Assembly (NCBI GenBank): GCA_030618905.1
Contig: JAUXCL010000096.1
Location: 1 to 8,390 of the forward strand
Reading direction: 5' to 3'
Length of the DNA: 8,390 nt
Origin: Bacteroidales bacterium
Lineage (GTDB): Bacteria; Bacteroidota; Bacteroidia; Bacteroidales; B18-G4
A program made the translations under genes and the position numbers. Positions within the stretch are counted from its first letter, which is position 1; each line of letters opens with the position of its first letter. Shown here piece after piece: positions 7,390 through 8,390 of the stretch. The notes under the pieces were generated by a model that saw only the letters and a list, made by a program, of their open reading frames with translations, did no database searches and was not told where the DNA came from.

Positions 7390-8390
7390 ATGGACTCACT
7401 AAATAAAATAGACAAGCGATCATTTCTGAAATATTGTCTGTATGGATCCTGCGGACTGGCCATGGGCCTGAGCCTTACGGATAGCCTGGCCAGAAACCTG
7501 GATAAGATTGTCATTCCGGGCCCTTCGGGTGATGATGAATTATGGAAGTGGAGCAAAGAAGCAATGCACTATATTGAAACCCCGAAAGGGATCAAATGTA
7601 AACTTTGTCCACAGGCCTGTGATATCAAACATGATGAAACCGGTGATTGCCGTACACGTACTAATATAAATGGAAAATTGTACAGCATTGCTTATGGTAA
7701 CCCCTGTGCAGTTCATGTGGACCCGATCGAAAAAAAGCCCCTTTATCATTTCTTACCTTCATCTAATGCTTTTTCGATTGCCACCGCCGGATGCAACCTG
7801 GCCTGTCTGAATTGCCAGAACTGGAACATATCACAGATCAGTCCGCTGGATTCCAGGAATTATGACCTGATGCCTGCGGATGTGATCAGGGACTGCAAAT
7901 CATACAAATGCAGCTCAATAGCCTATACATATACCGATCCGGTTGCCTTTTATGAATACACCTACGACACCGCAAAGATGGCCAGGATGGCAGGCATACG
8001 TAACGTCTTTATTTCAGCGGGTTATATCAATGAACAGCCACTTAGAGAGATTTGCCAGCTGCTTGATGCCGCCAATATCGACTTAAAAAGTTTTAGTAAT
8101 GAAACTTACGAAATGCTTAATGCCGGGACACTTGAGCCGGTGCTGAACACCTTAAAGGTTCTCAAAGAAGAGAATGTATGGCTGGAAATCACCAATTTGG
8201 TGGTACCGGGCTGGACAGATGACTTTGACATGATCAGGAAAATGTGCGACTGGCTATATGATCATCAAATGCAAGACTGCCCGTTGCATTTCAGCCGTTT
8301 CCATCCTCAATATAAACTGACCAAGATCCCTCCCACTCCCTTTGACACTTTGGAAAAAGCCAGGAAGATTGCGATGGAGTCAGGATTGAA
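7390..8390 (+). CDS. AmmeMemoRadiSam system radical SAM enzyme, Tat-like N-terminus (3'-truncated by window)
   Basis: The frame stays open from ATG 7390 to the window end (333 codons). It belongs to the PflA-like radical SAM group. GCNLACLNC carries the cluster motif C135-x3-C139-x2-C142, which binds the 4Fe-4S cluster that cleaves S-adenosylmethionine. Upstream is the family's Cys-rich segment C70-x2-C73-x3-C77-x9-C87 (KCKLCPQACDI...GDC). Downstream are NIDLKSFS, ITNLVVPGWTD and HFSRFHPQYKLTKIPPTP, all typical of the AmmeMemoRadiSam enzyme. Perhaps 40-60 residues are missing; relatives end with a CxxC pair. The N-terminus DKRSFLK, a hydrophobic stretch and SLA-R near residue 34 resemble a Tat signal with KR in place of RR. 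An alternative start at Met59 (7564) would give a cytoplasmic protein of ordinary family length, so export is not settled. It follows the membrane SpeE-like gene by 12 bp and is probably in the same operon. Confidence 0.9.
   Translation, partial: MDSLNKIDKRSFLKYCLYGSCGLAMGLSLTDSLARNLDKIVIPGPSGDDELWKWSKEAMHYIETPKGIKCKLCPQACDIKHDETGDCRTRTNINGKLYSIAYGNPCAVHVDPIEKKPLYHFLPSSNAFSIATAGCNLACLNCQNWNISQISPLDSRNYDLMPADVIRDCKSYKCSSIAYTYTDPVAFYEYTYDTAKMARMAGIRNVFISAGYINEQPLREICQLLDAANIDLKSFSNETYEMLNAGTLEPVLNTLKVLKEENVWLEITNLVVPGWTDDFDMIRKMCDWLYDHQMQDCPLHFSRFHPQYKLTKIPPTPFDTLEKARKIAMESGL

Noticed and set aside
7435..7452. Cys16 or Cys21 of the radical SAM protein as a lipoprotein cysteine
   Set aside because: The hydrophobic stretch before them is too short and no lipobox fits; the KR-x-F-L-K start suits a Tat-type signal better.

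Overview
The window looks like part of a chromosome from a member of the Bacteroidota. The gene families match (a MurU-like sugar nucleotidyltransferase and a short AddB-type nuclease without a P-loop). Starts are AT-rich with no Shine-Dalgarno sequence, and the divergent promoter region carries TAnnTTTG-like -7 boxes. Base composition is moderate, and coding is dense apart from one short GC-rich spacer. I cannot name a genus.

Left part (1-3646): two plus-strand genes. The first is the 3' portion of a nucleotidyltransferase whose start lies just before the window. A 70-bp spacer with a GC-rich hairpin follows, then a complete 953-residue AddB-like PD-(D/E)XK nuclease with an intact iron-sulfur cysteine set. 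Its usual helicase partner (AddA) is not in the window. The AddB gene converges on the next gene across a 30-bp gap that holds a tandem 7-bp repeat.

Right part (3677-8390): the most interesting region. A minus-strand gene encodes a fusion of AmmeMemoRadiSam proteins B (MEMO1-like) and A (AMMECR1-like) behind a lipoprotein-type signal. A 47-bp divergent promoter region separates it from a plus-strand pair. The first of the pair is a 711-residue membrane protein with a spermidine-synthase-like domain inserted between two related six-helix membrane halves. Twelve bp later comes the AmmeMemoRadiSam radical SAM enzyme, which is cut by the window end and is preceded by a Tat-like N-terminal segment.

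All three parts of the AmmeMemoRadiSam triad, whose bacterial function is unknown, are therefore clustered around a membrane-embedded SpeE-like protein. Each of the three proteins carries a sequence sign of membrane or extracytoplasmic placement: a lipobox, a topology that puts the SpeE-like domain outside, and a Tat-like signal. The inference, not proven here, is an envelope-located version of this system. No tRNA, rRNA, insertion sequence or CRISPR array was seen, and no gene-free stretch exceeds 300 bp.
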